Positions 28,337 to 37,321 of a stretch of 64,000 bases of DNA are shown one piece after another. The notes beneath the pieces are model-generated. The model saw only the letters and a program-made list of their open reading frames with translations, was not told where the DNA came from and did not search any database. This stretch comes from Seongchinamella unica (GTDB lineage: Bacteria > Pseudomonadota > Gammaproteobacteria > Pseudomonadales > Halieaceae). The stretch spans positions 992,001-1,056,000 of the forward strand of contig NZ_SMSE01000002.1 of NCBI RefSeq assembly GCF_004354085.1, read 5' to 3'. Position numbers and translations under genes: made by a program. The stretch's first letter is position 1. Each line of letters opens with the position of its first letter.

Positions 28337-28788
28337 TTGGCGCCCTCAAAGCCCTCTTCGAGCGACCGGACGCCGAGTCTGCAGAGGACCTGGCCCACCG
28401 TCTGCAACTGGCCTCGGCCGCCCTGCTCATCGAGACCGCTCGCGCGGATTTTACCCAGGACGCGGCCGAGCAGGAGACCATGGAGGCACTGCTCTGTACT
28501 ACCCTGAAACTGGACGAGAAGGAGGTCAAACAGCTGATCTCCAGGGCCAGTGCGCGGGTGGACGAGTCTATCTCCCTCTACGAATTCACCCGGCTGATCA
28601 ACGACCACTTCACCATGGAGCAGAAACTGCAGCTGGTGCACAACATGTGGATGGTCGCCTGGGCGGACAACAGCGTGGACAAGTACGAGGAGCACCTCAT
28701 CCGGCAGGTGGCCGAGCTTACCTATGTCCCGCACCAGGATTACATCCGCAGCAAGCACCAGGCGCGGGACAAGGCGCTGGCCCTGTAG
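28333..28788 (+). CDS. TerB-like (TerB/DjlA N-terminal family) protein
   Basis: A 151-residue helical protein of the TerB fold. The characteristic repeats are visible: [19 protein letters not shown] and [32 protein letters not shown], each with acidic residues that may bind divalent metal. Stand-alone TerB-like proteins of this sort are common next to central metabolic genes in gammaproteobacteria and have no established role; a link to tellurite resistance should not be assumed. The start overlaps the tal stop and the gene ends two bases before the convergent STAS gene. Confidence 0.8.
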   Translation: MIGALKALFERPDAESAEDLAHRLQLASAALLIETARADFTQDAAEQETMEALLCTTLKLDEKEVKQLISRASARVDESISLYEFTRLINDHFTMEQKLQLVHNMWMVAWADNSVDKYEEHLIRQVAELTYVPHQDYIRSKHQARDKALAL

Positions 28789-28790
28789 CC

Positions 28791-29273
28791 TCAGCCGTGC
28801 TCGAGGACCTCGAGCAGATCCTTGAAGCGAGCCCGGTTCTCAGCGGAAAGGTCCATCAGCACCCGGTGGGCTTCTATGACCTTGTTTTTCACGTCGGCCT
28901 CGTCGCTGGCCACCTGGGGTAACTCTGCCACGTCGTCAGTGCTGGCGCAGGCCTCCTCGCGCAGGTCAAACAGGCGCTGGAAGCCCATACTTTTGAGCAG
29001 CCGGTTGATACCCGGATCGCAGGAGAAAATGGCAGGCTGGAAGTGATAGCGCTCTTCGGTCTTGATGGCCAGTTTGGCCAGCAACCCGAGGGTGGTGGAA
29101 TCGATGCCCTCGACTTCGCACAGGTCCACCCAGACGCTGGCAAATTCCGGGTCGTCGAACATTTTGCGAAAGTAGGCGTCAATGGTGGTGCACAGGGTCA
29201 GTCGTACGTCGCCCAGCATGCGAATAACGTACGCGCCATGGTGGCTGGCGGCCTGAATTTTCCCCTCGTGCAT
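28791..29273 (-). CDS. STAS-domain anti-anti-sigma factor-like protein
   Basis: A 160-residue protein with an N-terminal STAS domain (about 1-100). The phosphorylatable serine expected in the loop after strand 3 is visible in GIDSTTLGLLAKL. The C-terminal ~55 residues form a helical extension. In partner-switching systems such a protein is toggled by a kinase and a PP2C phosphatase and binds an anti-sigma factor. The PP2C phosphatase is encoded just upstream with one base between stop and start, so the two form a module resembling HsbR-HsbA of Pseudomonas; orthology is inferred. Confidence 0.83.
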   Translation of the reverse strand: MHEGKIQAASHHGAYVIRMLGDVRLTLCTTIDAYFRKMFDDPEFASVWVDLCEVEGIDSTTLGLLAKLAIKTEERYHFQPAIFSCDPGINRLLKSMGFQRLFDLREEACASTDDVAELPQVASDEADVKNKVIEAHRVLMDLSAENRARFKDLLEVLEHG

Positions 29274-29274
29274 C

Positions 29275-30456
29275 TCAGCCCCGCTTGCTGATGAAAAGTG
29301 CGGCGATATCATCCGGTGCAGTGTCCACCTGGTCAAGCCCTAATCGTGTCACCATTTCTTCCGGTGAATTGGCTGTCTGCTCGAACACATTGAGGAAATA
29401 CTTCTCTTTTTCAATGAGATTTTTGGGCGGCAGGATCTCCAGAATGCCGTCGGAAAAAAGGGCCAGCATGAAGCTGTCGGGCAGGTCGATCATATGCTCT
29501 TCGTAGCTGGCATTGTCGATTATCCCGACCGCGGAGCCCTCGCCACGCAGATAGCGGGCTCCGTCGCCGGAAACCAGCACCGGTTGCGGCAAGTGACCGG
29601 CAACGCTGTAGCGCAGGCTGTTGCAAGCCATGTCCAGCACGCCCACCACCATGGTGGCAAATTTGCCCACCTCCAGGTCCATGATCTCCTTGTTGGCTCG
29701 CTTCAGCAGAGCCACCGGGCTGAGGATGGTGTCATCGTTCCTGCGCAGGAAGTCCGAGCGCTTGCGGGCGAACAGGTTCTTGAGCAGGACCGTGGCAAAA
29801 GCGGATGAACTGCCGTGGCCGGAAACATCGGCCATAAAGAAGGTGACGAAGTGGTCGCCGACGGTAAAGTAGTCGGTAAAATCGCCACTGAGGTAAAGCG
29901 AAGGTATCACCGTGTGGCTGAAAACGTAGTCCCCCAGCACCAGCGGTGAAACCGGCAGCATGCGCAATTGTACCTGCCGCCCCGCCTGCTGGTCCTGTTC
30001 CAGCATCTCAATGGTACCGGTGAGTTCCGTATTGGCCGCCTGCAGACTGCGACGTGACTCCTCCAGTTCACGCCGCACCTGGCGCTGGCGAACACAGCGA
30101 TTGAGGGAGCGCCGCAGTGCTTCCACGTCCTCTACCGGGCGGACAAAGAAATCGCTGGCGCCAACCCGCAGTGCCCGCATCATTCGCGAAGCCTCGGCTT
30201 CGTCACTGAACAGGATGACCGGGATCTGTACATCCATTTCCCGCAGGGTGCGCTCGGCCGAACTCCAGCTCAATCCTTCCATATCCATTTTACAGAGAAT
30301 GGCATCCAGGTCGGGCCGGGTATGCAGGAATTCGCGGGCGGCGTTGGCATCGGTGTACTTAAGTGCGGTGAAACCCAACTCTGTTACCAGCGCGGCCAGC
30401 TCTTCCAGGCGCTCTGGATCATCATCGGCGACAAGCGCAGTACCAATTGAGTCCAT
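29275..30456 (-). CDS. Receiver-like/PP2C (SpoIIE-type) phosphatase
   Basis: A 393-residue protein: an N-terminal receiver-like domain (~5-120), a coiled-coil linker (~125-165) and a SpoIIE-type PP2C domain (~175-393). The phosphatase metal sites are visible as SGDFTDYF, ADVSGHGSSSAF, LFSDGILE and PDDIAAL. The receiver keeps the acidic pair D11/D12, but by alignment to DLVLLDIMMPG the phosphorylation site is K56 (AILCKMDMEG) and the conserved lysine is an arginine (FFVRPVE), so classical phosphorylation seems unlikely. It probably dephosphorylates the STAS protein encoded downstream. The start at 30456 is chosen because the receiver begins there; the longer reading to 30573 is a weak leader. 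Confidence 0.83.
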   Translation of the reverse strand: MDSIGTALVADDDPERLEELAALVTELGFTALKYTDANAAREFLHTRPDLDAILCKMDMEGLSWSSAERTLREMDVQIPVILFSDEAEASRMMRALRVGASDFFVRPVEDVEALRRSLNRCVRQRQVRRELEESRRSLQAANTELTGTIEMLEQDQQAGRQVQLRMLPVSPLVLGDYVFSHTVIPSLYLSGDFTDYFTVGDHFVTFFMADVSGHGSSSAFATVLLKNLFARKRSDFLRRNDDTILSPVALLKRANKEIMDLEVGKFATMVVGVLDMACNSLRYSVAGHLPQPVLVSGDGARYLRGEGSAVGIIDNASYEEHMIDLPDSFMLALFSDGILEILPPKNLIEKEKYFLNVFEQTANSPEEMVTRLGLDQVDTAPDDIAALFISKRG

Positions 30457-30581
30457 GGGGGACCATGTGCTGTCTGTATTTGCCGAGACACTACGCCCAT
30501 CCCCGGGGGCAGGCAACCATTTATGGCCAGGATTGGGCAGGATTTCACACTTTTGCGCACTGCGATAGTGCACCAGCGAGG

Positions 30582-31307
30582 CTAGAAGTCTTCGAAGTCC
30601 TCACCTTCCTCAAAATCAGAGAAATCATCCGTGATCACCCCCTCATTGACGAACGCCTCCCGGTTGGACAGGTAGACGTCGCGAAGGAAGATATAGCGGT
30701 CCCCGCTGATGAGCTCATCGGCTTCCAGCAGGCGGGCGCGGCCATCGATCAATTCCAGCCCCCAGAGGCTGTTACGCAGGGCAACGCTGGGCATGTAAGT
30801 GGGCACCGACGTATAGGCTTCAAAAATGGTACCGACGCCACTGCGCACGGTTCTGGGGCCAAAGAACGGCACCATCAGGTAGGGCCCGGACTCGAATCCC
30901 CAGATCGACAGGGTGTGTCCGAAATCCGTGCGATAGGGTGGCACTCCCATGGGCGTGGCCACGTCGAATATACCGACCAGACCGATGGTGCTGTTGAGCA
31001 GGAAGCGACCACCGCTCTGCCCCGCCCCGGCAAACCGTCCCTGTAACACACTGTTAATGGCCGAGTTGAAGTCATAAAAGTTGGCGAACACATTGCCCAC
31101 GCCACGCTTGGCAAAACCGGGCAAAACCCAGTCATAACCCACCGCCACCGGGCGGATAAGGTATTTGTCCAGGCTGTTGTTGACGCTGAACATCACCCGG
31201 TTGAAGGGCTCAAGCGGATCCACATTGCGCTGTTCTTCCTCGGCACCGCTAACGGCGACAGGAAGAGCCAGTGCGAACAACAGCAGCAGCAAACGGGAGA
31301 GCGTCAT
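30582..31307 (-). CDS. mlaA: MlaA family (VacJ) outer-membrane lipid asymmetry protein
   Basis: A 241-residue VacJ/MlaA protein, the outer-membrane part of the Mla system that removes misplaced phospholipids from the outer leaflet. The family core is clear: DPLEPFNRVMFSVNNSLDKYLIRPVA, then LNSTIGLVGIFDVATPMG and GPYLMVPFFGPRTVRSGVG. The signal peptide (about 1-22, ending VAVSG) contains no lipobox cysteine, so unlike E. coli MlaA it is predicted to be a soluble or peripherally bound periplasmic protein. The C-terminal tail is strongly acidic (DDFSDFEEGEDFEDF). No other mla genes are nearby. Confidence 0.9.
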   Translation of the reverse strand: MTLSRLLLLLFALALPVAVSGAEEEQRNVDPLEPFNRVMFSVNNSLDKYLIRPVAVGYDWVLPGFAKRGVGNVFANFYDFNSAINSVLQGRFAGAGQSGGRFLLNSTIGLVGIFDVATPMGVPPYRTDFGHTLSIWGFESGPYLMVPFFGPRTVRSGVGTIFEAYTSVPTYMPSVALRNSLWGLELIDGRARLLEADELISGDRYIFLRDVYLSNREAFVNEGVITDDFSDFEEGEDFEDF

Positions 31308-31374
31308 TTATCGGGAAATACCTGTACTCAGAGGCGCAGATGGTAAGCGCGAACCGGGCTTCTGACAAGTCCGG

Positions 31375-32118
31375 CTAGCGGACGACCAGAACGCCCAATT
31401 GTATCATCTGCTCGAGTTGCTGCAGACCGAAGTCGTGGAGTTGCGCCGGCGGCAACTGCATTTCTTCGGCCAGGGTCGCCAGGATTTCGACAGAGGAGGC
31501 AGAGTCGTTATCGCGGGTGAGCTCCAGCAGGCGCGCGCTGGCCGCGTTGAGTTCGATAAAGCCCACCGTGTCCTGGCGATTCCGGTAGACCACCAGGTAG
31601 GTCGGCTGCTCAGCCGAGTCCGGGCGATAGTCAGCGCCTATCCGGTGCACTGGAAACCGGTAGCTGAGCACCCAGGCCAGCGGCGAGAGCAGCGGACAGG
31701 CGGATTCGACATCCACCTCGCCCACCATCGCCGGCAGCTCGTCTTCGGCGATGTCGAGCGCCAGTTCCACCCACTCGTAATGGGCCAGCTCCGCCATGAA
31801 GGGTGGATCGCACTCGCGCAATGCGTGTTCGTTGAGCAGGTAGCTGATGAATTCCTGGCTGATTTCGAGAAAGTACGGTGATTGACAGCGATGCGCGTCC
31901 ATAAACAGGCGCACCAGCTCATCCCACGCCTGCTGTGGATACAGGCTGCGCAACACCGGAAAACCACCGCTGATAAAGCCCTCGATATTGTTGTAGATCA
32001 GCTCCCGGTAAATTTTCAGCCGGCGCTCCTCGATACCCGCGGGTGCCGGTGAGCGGTCAGGATCCCGCAGATGCGCGGCCATTGCCAACTGGGCATCGCG
32101 CAGGCTGGCCGTACTCAT
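31375..32118 (-). CDS. hvfC: HvfC family RiPP maturation partner
   Basis: A 247-residue protein with an N-terminal DUF2063 (putative DNA-binding-like) domain that is now known as the partner of MNIO maturases. The segment [24 protein letters not shown] near residues 33-56 is the family hallmark, followed by the [18 protein letters not shown] stretch. It probably helps the maturase bind or position the precursor peptide HvfA. The start overlaps the hvfB stop (ATGA), so it is the third gene of the hvfABC operon. Function is inferred from characterised HvfABC/bufferin systems. Confidence 0.87.
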   Translation of the reverse strand: MSTASLRDAQLAMAAHLRDPDRSPAPAGIEERRLKIYRELIYNNIEGFISGGFPVLRSLYPQQAWDELVRLFMDAHRCQSPYFLEISQEFISYLLNEHALRECDPPFMAELAHYEWVELALDIAEDELPAMVGEVDVESACPLLSPLAWVLSYRFPVHRIGADYRPDSAEQPTYLVVYRNRQDTVGFIELNAASARLLELTRDNDSASSVEILATLAEEMQLPPAQLHDFGLQQLEQMIQLGVLVVR

Positions 32119-32972
32119 CGTTCACCCACCGCTTGCTGTCGTCCGGCGGCAGCGGCCGCCTGTAATTGCCTGATCTGCTCTACCTCGAGCAACAGCGCCG
32201 CCAGCGGCGGCAGGTTGAAGTCACGCTCCAGCAGGGTGGGCAGTACGCCGGCCCGGCGATAAGCCTGTGCCAGCAGTTGCCACACCGGGTCGATCACATC
32301 CGTGCCGTGAGTATCCACCTTGAGATCGTCGGCCTCATCGTAGTGACCTGCCACGTGGATGTAGCGGGCCCTCTCCAGGGGCAGGGCGTCGAGAAACCCG
32401 AGGGCATCGTATCCATGATTGATGCTGTTGACGTAGATGTTGTTGACATCCAGCAGCAGGTCGCAGCCACTTTCGGCCAGCACCGCGCCGATGAACTCCG
32501 CCTCGCTTAAATCGGTGTGGGTCTGGGCGTAATAGGAGGCGTTTTCCAGCGCAATGGGGGCGCCGATAATATCCTGCACCTGGCGCACCCGGTCGGCCAC
32601 ATAGTGCACCGCCTCCTCGGTAAAGGGGATGGGCAGGAGATCGTACAGGTGCCCGTCTGCCGCACAGTAGGTCAGGTGCTCACTGTAGAGTGGCACATCG
32701 AACTCGTCCATGAACCGACGGACCGACCTGACCAGGTCCTGGTCCAGCGGGTCAGGACCGCCAATATCCAGCGACAATCCGTGCAAAACGATGGGGAAGC
32801 GCTCAGCCAGGGTGCGGAACTGCCGCCCGAAGCGGCCGCCGACGCCGACCCAGTTCTCCGGCGCCACTTCCATAAAATCCACGGCCCCGGGATCCATAGA
32901 CAGAAGCGGGCCCAGAAGGGCCCGTCTCAGGCCGAGTCCCGCTCCCTGGAACCCGGAGGTGTTGTCAGGCAT
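32115..32972 (-). CDS. hvfB: HvfB family MNIO (DUF692) RiPP maturase
   Basis: A 285-residue multinuclear non-heme iron-dependent oxidative enzyme. It modifies cysteines of its precursor peptide, in related systems to 5-thiooxazole or oxazolone-thioamide. The TIM-barrel metal-ligand pattern is visible: FMEVAPEN (E35), LHG (H64), SEH (E98, H99), LEN (E143), [10 protein letters not shown] (D175, N177), IHVAGH (H206, H210) and DTHG (H222). The start at 32972 overlaps the hvfA stop (TGATG); a start four codons earlier is possible but lies inside hvfA. The substrate is the peptide encoded immediately upstream. Confidence 0.92.
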   Translation of the reverse strand: MPDNTSGFQGAGLGLRRALLGPLLSMDPGAVDFMEVAPENWVGVGGRFGRQFRTLAERFPIVLHGLSLDIGGPDPLDQDLVRSVRRFMDEFDVPLYSEHLTYCAADGHLYDLLPIPFTEEAVHYVADRVRQVQDIIGAPIALENASYYAQTHTDLSEAEFIGAVLAESGCDLLLDVNNIYVNSINHGYDALGFLDALPLERARYIHVAGHYDEADDLKVDTHGTDVIDPVWQLLAQAYRRAGVLPTLLERDFNLPPLAALLLEVEQIRQLQAAAAAGRQQAVGER

Positions 32973-33328
32973 CAGCCGCCGCACTTACCTTCGGCGCCTT
33001 TGCCTTCAGACTTGCCCTCACCGCACTTGCCTTCGCCGCACTTGCCTTCGCCTTCAGACTTGGCCTCACCGCACTTGCCTTCGCCGCACTTGCCTTCACC
33101 TTCAGACTTGGCCTCACCGCACTTGCCTTCGCCTTCAGACTTGGCCTCACCGCACTTGCCTTCGCCGCACTTGCCGTCTTTATGCTTGTCGTAGTTAGCC
33201 AGGTCATACCCGCCGCTCAACTGCTGGGCAGAGAAGGGGTTCACCTCAGCGGAAGCCAGAGGTGCGATTGACGAAGCCAGAAATGCTGCACCGAGGGCGG
33301 CAGCAAGAGGTTTTTTAGATTGAGCCAT
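32972..33328 (-). CDS. hvfA: HvfA family Cys-rich precursor peptide (RiPP metallophore/copper buffer)
   Basis: A 118-residue precursor. Residues 1-27 are a signal peptide ([20 protein letters not shown], ending APLASA). A ~23-residue linker precedes a repeat region (51-118) with eight cysteines, each in a (D/E)GKCG motif: C54, C59, C70, C81, C86, C97, C102 and C116, separated by EAKSEG spacers. The composition is almost only Glu, Gly, Lys, Ser and Cys. In known HvfA and bufferin-like proteins the EGKCG cysteines are oxidised by the MNIO enzyme to copper-binding heterocycles, and the product is exported to the periplasm. The operon maturase and partner follow in order. The metal bound is not provable here; copper is likeliest. 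Confidence 0.92.
   Translation of the reverse strand: MAQSKKPLAAALGAAFLASSIAPLASAEVNPFSAQQLSGGYDLANYDKHKDGKCGEGKCGEAKSEGEGKCGEAKSEGEGKCGEGKCGEAKSEGEGKCGEGKCGEGKSEGKGAEGKCGG
32975..33178 (-). repeat. Internal tandem repeats of hvfA (EGKCG / EAKSEG units)
   Basis: The 3' part of hvfA is a coding repeat array built of a 15-base unit for (D/E)GKCG and an 18-base unit for EAKSEG. The 33-base combined period recurs three times with near-identical bases, plus extra EGKCG units. Near-identity at third positions suggests recent expansion by slippage or unequal recombination, so copy number may vary between strains. Confidence 0.88.
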
Positions 33329-33421
33329 GTTGTATTCCCTGTATCTAATCCGAGGTTTTTAGTGACACACGCCACCGGGCTGAACAACTTACCGCGGCTA
33401 ACGCGTGTTGCAGGTTATGAC

Positions 33422-33451
33422 CGGGCTTCGTTGGGTAAGTTTCAAAGCCCG
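33422..33451. promoter_or_regulatory. Inverted repeat upstream of hvfA
   Basis: CGGGCTT (33422-33428) and AAGCCCG (33445-33451) form a 7-base inverted repeat with a 16-base centre, about 100 bases upstream of hvfA in the 178-base gap after hrpA. It could be an operator or the end of the hrpA transcript. No sigma-70 promoter of good quality or metal-regulator box was recognised in this gap. AGGGA lies before the hvfA start as ribosome binding site. Confidence 0.4.
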
Positions 33452-33506
33452 AGCAAAACAGTCGGTAATTTTTCACATTCAAACCAAAAGGGCAATGAAC
33501 AATAAC

Positions 33507-36500
33507 CTAGTGGGGATTAGCATCCAGCCACGCCTGCACGTCCTGCCACTGCTGCTGCAGGCGCTTCTGCGAAACAGCCTGGCGCGTCCCGAGTTGCTGG
33601 GCAAACAACGACACCCGCAGTTCCTCCAGCATCCAGCGATACTGGCTGGCGGCGACACACAACTGCAGCAAGCCCTCCCTGCTGGCCTGGGCCTCAGCCA
33701 GGGGCTGGTATAACTGCTGCAGCAGCGCGGTGTGCTGCAAATCCTTGGGCACCTGTCCCGGCAGACGTTCCACCCGGTTCAGCAGGGCCTTCATGTAGCG
33801 AGGATACTGGCCCAGCCAGTCCGCCGGCGTGTCCCGGACAAAACCCGGACAGAACAGTGCCCGCAGCTGTTGCTCCATATCGGCAATGTTTTCCCGCCAC
33901 TTGCCGGACTCGAAGGACGCCAGCCGCCTTCGCGCTTCCGCCAGGGGGGTCAGGCTGTTCAGCAACAGGGTCTCGATGTCGTTCCCGCGGTTGACCAGTT
34001 CACCCTTGCCCTTGGCCAGCAGCTGTTCAAAGGCCTGCCTGTCCCGGGGCAATTGGGTATCGAGTGCCATGGCCTGCACGAACGCCCCGTCGATGAGGTC
34101 TTCTACCAGCGCTGACCGCTCCTGGCCCGCCCCCGCCAGCACAAGGTTGAACTCGTTACCCCGTAACATCTGTTTGCGCAGGTATTTCACCGCCTGGGCG
34201 CTATGCAGGCGCAGCAGCTTCAGCACGCCGCGCCGATGTTGCCGCCAGGCCAACCCGGGATAGTCGCAGAGCTCTATCGCGACGCTGTCACCCTTATCGA
34301 CCAGGGCAGGATAAGACAGGATCTCAACCCCGGCCTGGCGGAAGCGCCACTCCCGGTCCAGCACATCGAAGTCCCAACGGGTGATGCCTTCCCTGGCGGG
34401 AGAGTCGCCCTTGTCCTCGCCAATGCTCTGGCGGGTGTCGCTGCGGTAGGTCTCGATGAGCGCGGCCAGGTCCCGCCCCTGTTCCAACAGCCGCCCCTGG
34501 GCATCCACCACCCGGATGTTCATCCGGTAAAAGTCGTCGAGCTTGTCACTGTTCCAGTCCGCCGGCTGCAACTTCAGCCCACCCAGGCGCCCCAGCACCC
34601 GCGACAGTGCAAGCAGCAGATCGCTGTCGTCCGCCTCCAGTTCCGCCAGCGCCTGGTCAACATAGTTCGGCACGGGTACCAGGCGCTTGCGCTTGTCCTT
34701 GGGCAGCCCCTTGACCAGGGCGATGCACTTGTCCCGCAACAAACCCGGCACCAGCCAGTCAAAGCGAAACCGCGGCACCCGGTTGAGCAGGGCCACGGGT
34801 ACCGTCACCGTAACGCCGTCGCTGGCCTTGCCCGGTTCAAACTGGTAGCTCAGCTTGAATTCGAGATCCTGCCACTGGAGTTTATCGGGGAACTGGTTTT
34901 CCAGTTCTGCGCCTGGATCCCTGGCCAGCAGCACAGTTTTGTCCAGCCGCAGGCGCTCGTCAGCCCCGGGGGTTTTCTTCAGCCAGGATTGCAGTCGGCC
35001 GGCGGTATAGCAGGTCTCCGGCAGTTGTGCGTCGTAAAATTCAAACAGCACCTGTTCGTCCACCAGAAGATCACGGCGCCTGACCTTGGATTCCAGTTCC
35101 TCCAGTTCCCTGACCAGGCGCAGGTTGTGCTTCAGGAAGGGTGGGTGCTGGCGATACTGGCCGGCAATCAGGCCGTCGCGGATCAATAGTTCCCGGGACT
35201 CTGCCGGTGCTATGGGCCCGTAGTGCACCGAACGCTTATCGGCGATGGTGAGCCCATACAGGGTTAAACGCTCCCAGGCGACAACCCGTCCGCTGCGGGA
35301 CTGCCAACGTGGTTGGTAGTAGTGGTGTTTCAGCAGCTGGGGATTGGTGTCCACCACCCACTGGGGATCAATCGCGCCCACGGTGCGGGCAAACACGCGC
35401 GACGTTTCCACCACCTCCGCAGCCACCAGCCACTTGGGCTTCTTGCGGGCCTGGGAGGAGCCGGGAAAAATCTGCAGCTTGCGGTTGCGCGCACCCAGGT
35501 ACTCCCGGTCCTCCTGGTGCTGGGCGATATTGCCCAGCAAGCCCGCCAGCAGGGCCTGGTGAATGCCCTGGTAATTCTCCTCTTCCGGCAGGCGGGGGGG
35601 AGGCCTGAGCTGCTGCTGGCGACAGGCGATTGTCAGCTGCACGTGGATATCCCGCCACTCGCGCATACGCAGGTAGGAAAAGAATTCCCGCTTGCACAGC
35701 TTGCGCAACTGGTTCTGGCTCAGCGCCTGACGCTGCTCCTCGTAATAGCGCCACAGATTCAGCCAGGCCATGAAGTCTGAGCGGGGGTGCTTGAACCGCG
35801 CGTGCGACTGGTCGGACTGCTGCTGCTTGTCGGCGGGTCGCTCCCTTGGGTCCTGGACGGCCAGCGCACTGGCGATTACCAGGATTTCCGCCAGGCAGTT
35901 ACGCTCACTGGCGGCGAGTACCATGCGCCCCAGCCGCGGGTCCACCGGCAACCGCGCCAGGCTGCGTCCCACTGGCGTCATCCTGCCATTGGCGCTCACT
36001 GCACCCAGCTCTTCCAGCAGTTTGTAACCATCGCGCACCATGCGCGGATCCGGCGGGTTGATGAAGGGGAACCTGTCTACTTCGCCCAACCCGAGGTTCA
36101 GCATTTGCAGAATCACCGCCGCCAGGTTGGTCCGCAGAATTTCCGGATCAGTAAACTCCGGCCGCAGGTTGAAGTCTTCTTCAGTGTAAAGCCGCAGGCA
36201 TACCCCTGCTTCTACCCGGCCGCAGCGCCCCTGGCGCTGGTTGGCACTGGCCTGGGATATTGGCTCCACCGGCAACCGCTGCACCTTGGTGCGGTAACTG
36301 TAGCGGCTGATGCGCGCCTCACCGGGATCTATCACGTAGCGAATCCCCGGCACGGTGAGCGAGGTCTCGGCCACGTTGGTGGCCAGCACCACGCGGGTGC
36401 CTCGCCGACTGGAAATATCAAAGACCCTGTTTTGCTCGGCCTGGCTGAGGCGGGCATACAGCGGCAGAATGTCCAGTTCGGTGTCAGCGCGCAACTGCCG

Positions 36501-37244
36501 CGCCAGCTCCCGGATATCCCGCTCTCCCGGCAGGAAGACCAATATATCGCCCCGTTTGCCAAAGTTGCCGGCATCGATGTCCTGTACCAGGGAAGATATG
36601 CGACTGTAATCGTCCGTGTCCTGTTCGGCGCTGCTGCCCAGGTAATGGGTCTCCACCGGATAGGTGCGTCCGGACACCTCGATAACCGGGGCATCGTCGA
36701 AGTGGCGCGAAAAACTGTCCACGTCGATGGTGGCCGAGGTAATAATCAGCTTAAGGTCCGGGCGCCGGGGCAGCAGCTGTTTCAGGTAACCGAGCAGGAA
36801 ATCGATATTCAGGCTGCGTTCGTGGGCCTCGTCGATGATCAGCGTGTCGTAGCGTTTAAGCAGCCGGTCGCGCTGGATTTCCGCCAGCAGTATGCCATCG
36901 GTCATCAGCTTGACGGCGGTCTCCTCCGAGACCTTGTCGGTAAAGCGGACCTGGTAACCCACCACGCCGCCCAGCTCTCCACCCAGTTCCCAGGCAATAC
37001 GCTGGGCCACCGTGCGGGCCGCCAGGCGACGAGGCTGGGTGTGACCAATCAGTCCATTGTTTCCGCGGCCGAGTTCCAGGCAGATTTTCGGCAGTTGCGT
37101 TGTCTTGCCGGACCCGGTCTCGCCCGCCACCACAACCACCTGGTAATCCGCGATCGCCCGAGCGATTTCCTCCCGCCGCTGGGATACGGGCAGCTCTTCC
37201 GGAAAATGGATAGGCCGCCGGGATTCAATAACACTGTCTGCCAT
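33507..37244 (-). CDS. hrpA: ATP-dependent RNA helicase HrpA
   Basis: A 1245-residue DEAH-box RNA helicase. Motifs are GETGSGKT (41-48), DEAH (138-141), SAT (170-172) and the QRQGRCGRVEAG motif VI, followed by the helicase-associated HA2 and OB-fold region and the long C-terminal domain special to HrpA (about 700-1245). It is slightly shorter than the 1300-residue E. coli protein, mainly at the N-terminus. E. coli HrpA resolves stalled ribosomes, so a related function is likely. It stands alone, divergent from the MaoC hydratase and upstream of hvfA on the same strand. Confidence 0.94.
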   Translation of the reverse strand: MADSVIESRRPIHFPEELPVSQRREEIARAIADYQVVVVAGETGSGKTTQLPKICLELGRGNNGLIGHTQPRRLAARTVAQRIAWELGGELGGVVGYQVRFTDKVSEETAVKLMTDGILLAEIQRDRLLKRYDTLIIDEAHERSLNIDFLLGYLKQLLPRRPDLKLIITSATIDVDSFSRHFDDAPVIEVSGRTYPVETHYLGSSAEQDTDDYSRISSLVQDIDAGNFGKRGDILVFLPGERDIRELARQLRADTELDILPLYARLSQAEQNRVFDISSRRGTRVVLATNVAETSLTVPGIRYVIDPGEARISRYSYRTKVQRLPVEPISQASANQRQGRCGRVEAGVCLRLYTEEDFNLRPEFTDPEILRTNLAAVILQMLNLGLGEVDRFPFINPPDPRMVRDGYKLLEELGAVSANGRMTPVGRSLARLPVDPRLGRMVLAASERNCLAEILVIASALAVQDPRERPADKQQQSDQSHARFKHPRSDFMAWLNLWRYYEEQRQALSQNQLRKLCKREFFSYLRMREWRDIHVQLTIACRQQQLRPPPRLPEEENYQGIHQALLAGLLGNIAQHQEDREYLGARNRKLQIFPGSSQARKKPKWLVAAEVVETSRVFARTVGAIDPQWVVDTNPQLLKHHYYQPRWQSRSGRVVAWERLTLYGLTIADKRSVHYGPIAPAESRELLIRDGLIAGQYRQHPPFLKHNLRLVRELEELESKVRRRDLLVDEQVLFEFYDAQLPETCYTAGRLQSWLKKTPGADERLRLDKTVLLARDPGAELENQFPDKLQWQDLEFKLSYQFEPGKASDGVTVTVPVALLNRVPRFRFDWLVPGLLRDKCIALVKGLPKDKRKRLVPVPNYVDQALAELEADDSDLLLALSRVLGRLGGLKLQPADWNSDKLDDFYRMNIRVVDAQGRLLEQGRDLAALIETYRSDTRQSIGEDKGDSPAREGITRWDFDVLDREWRFRQAGVEILSYPALVDKGDSVAIELCDYPGLAWRQHRRGVLKLLRLHSAQAVKYLRKQMLRGNEFNLVLAGAGQERSALVEDLIDGAFVQAMALDTQLPRDRQAFEQLLAKGKGELVNRGNDIETLLLNSLTPLAEARRRLASFESGKWRENIADMEQQLRALFCPGFVRDTPADWLGQYPRYMKALLNRVERLPGQVPKDLQHTALLQQLYQPLAEAQASREGLLQLCVAASQYRWMLEELRVSLFAQQLGTRQAVSQKRLQQQWQDVQAWLDANPH

Positions 37245-37321
37245 GGGGTGTGTTTTATCAGTCCTCGGGGATTATGGGTTATGCTTTCGAGACCAGTGGT
37301 AACGCAACCGAGAGATCAGGC

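Noticed and set aside
28333-28788. Tellurite resistance determinant
   Set aside because: Only the TerB fold is present; no terA, terC, terD or related genes occur nearby.
32975-33178. CRISPR-like repeat array
   Set aside because: Repeats are adjacent coding units in frame, not direct repeats with unique spacers, and no cas genes are present.
32517-33198. Plus-strand reading of the hvfA repeats as HLPSP-type proteins
   Set aside because: These repeats are the antisense of the coding (E)GKCG array; the minus strand has a signal peptide and the right operon partners.
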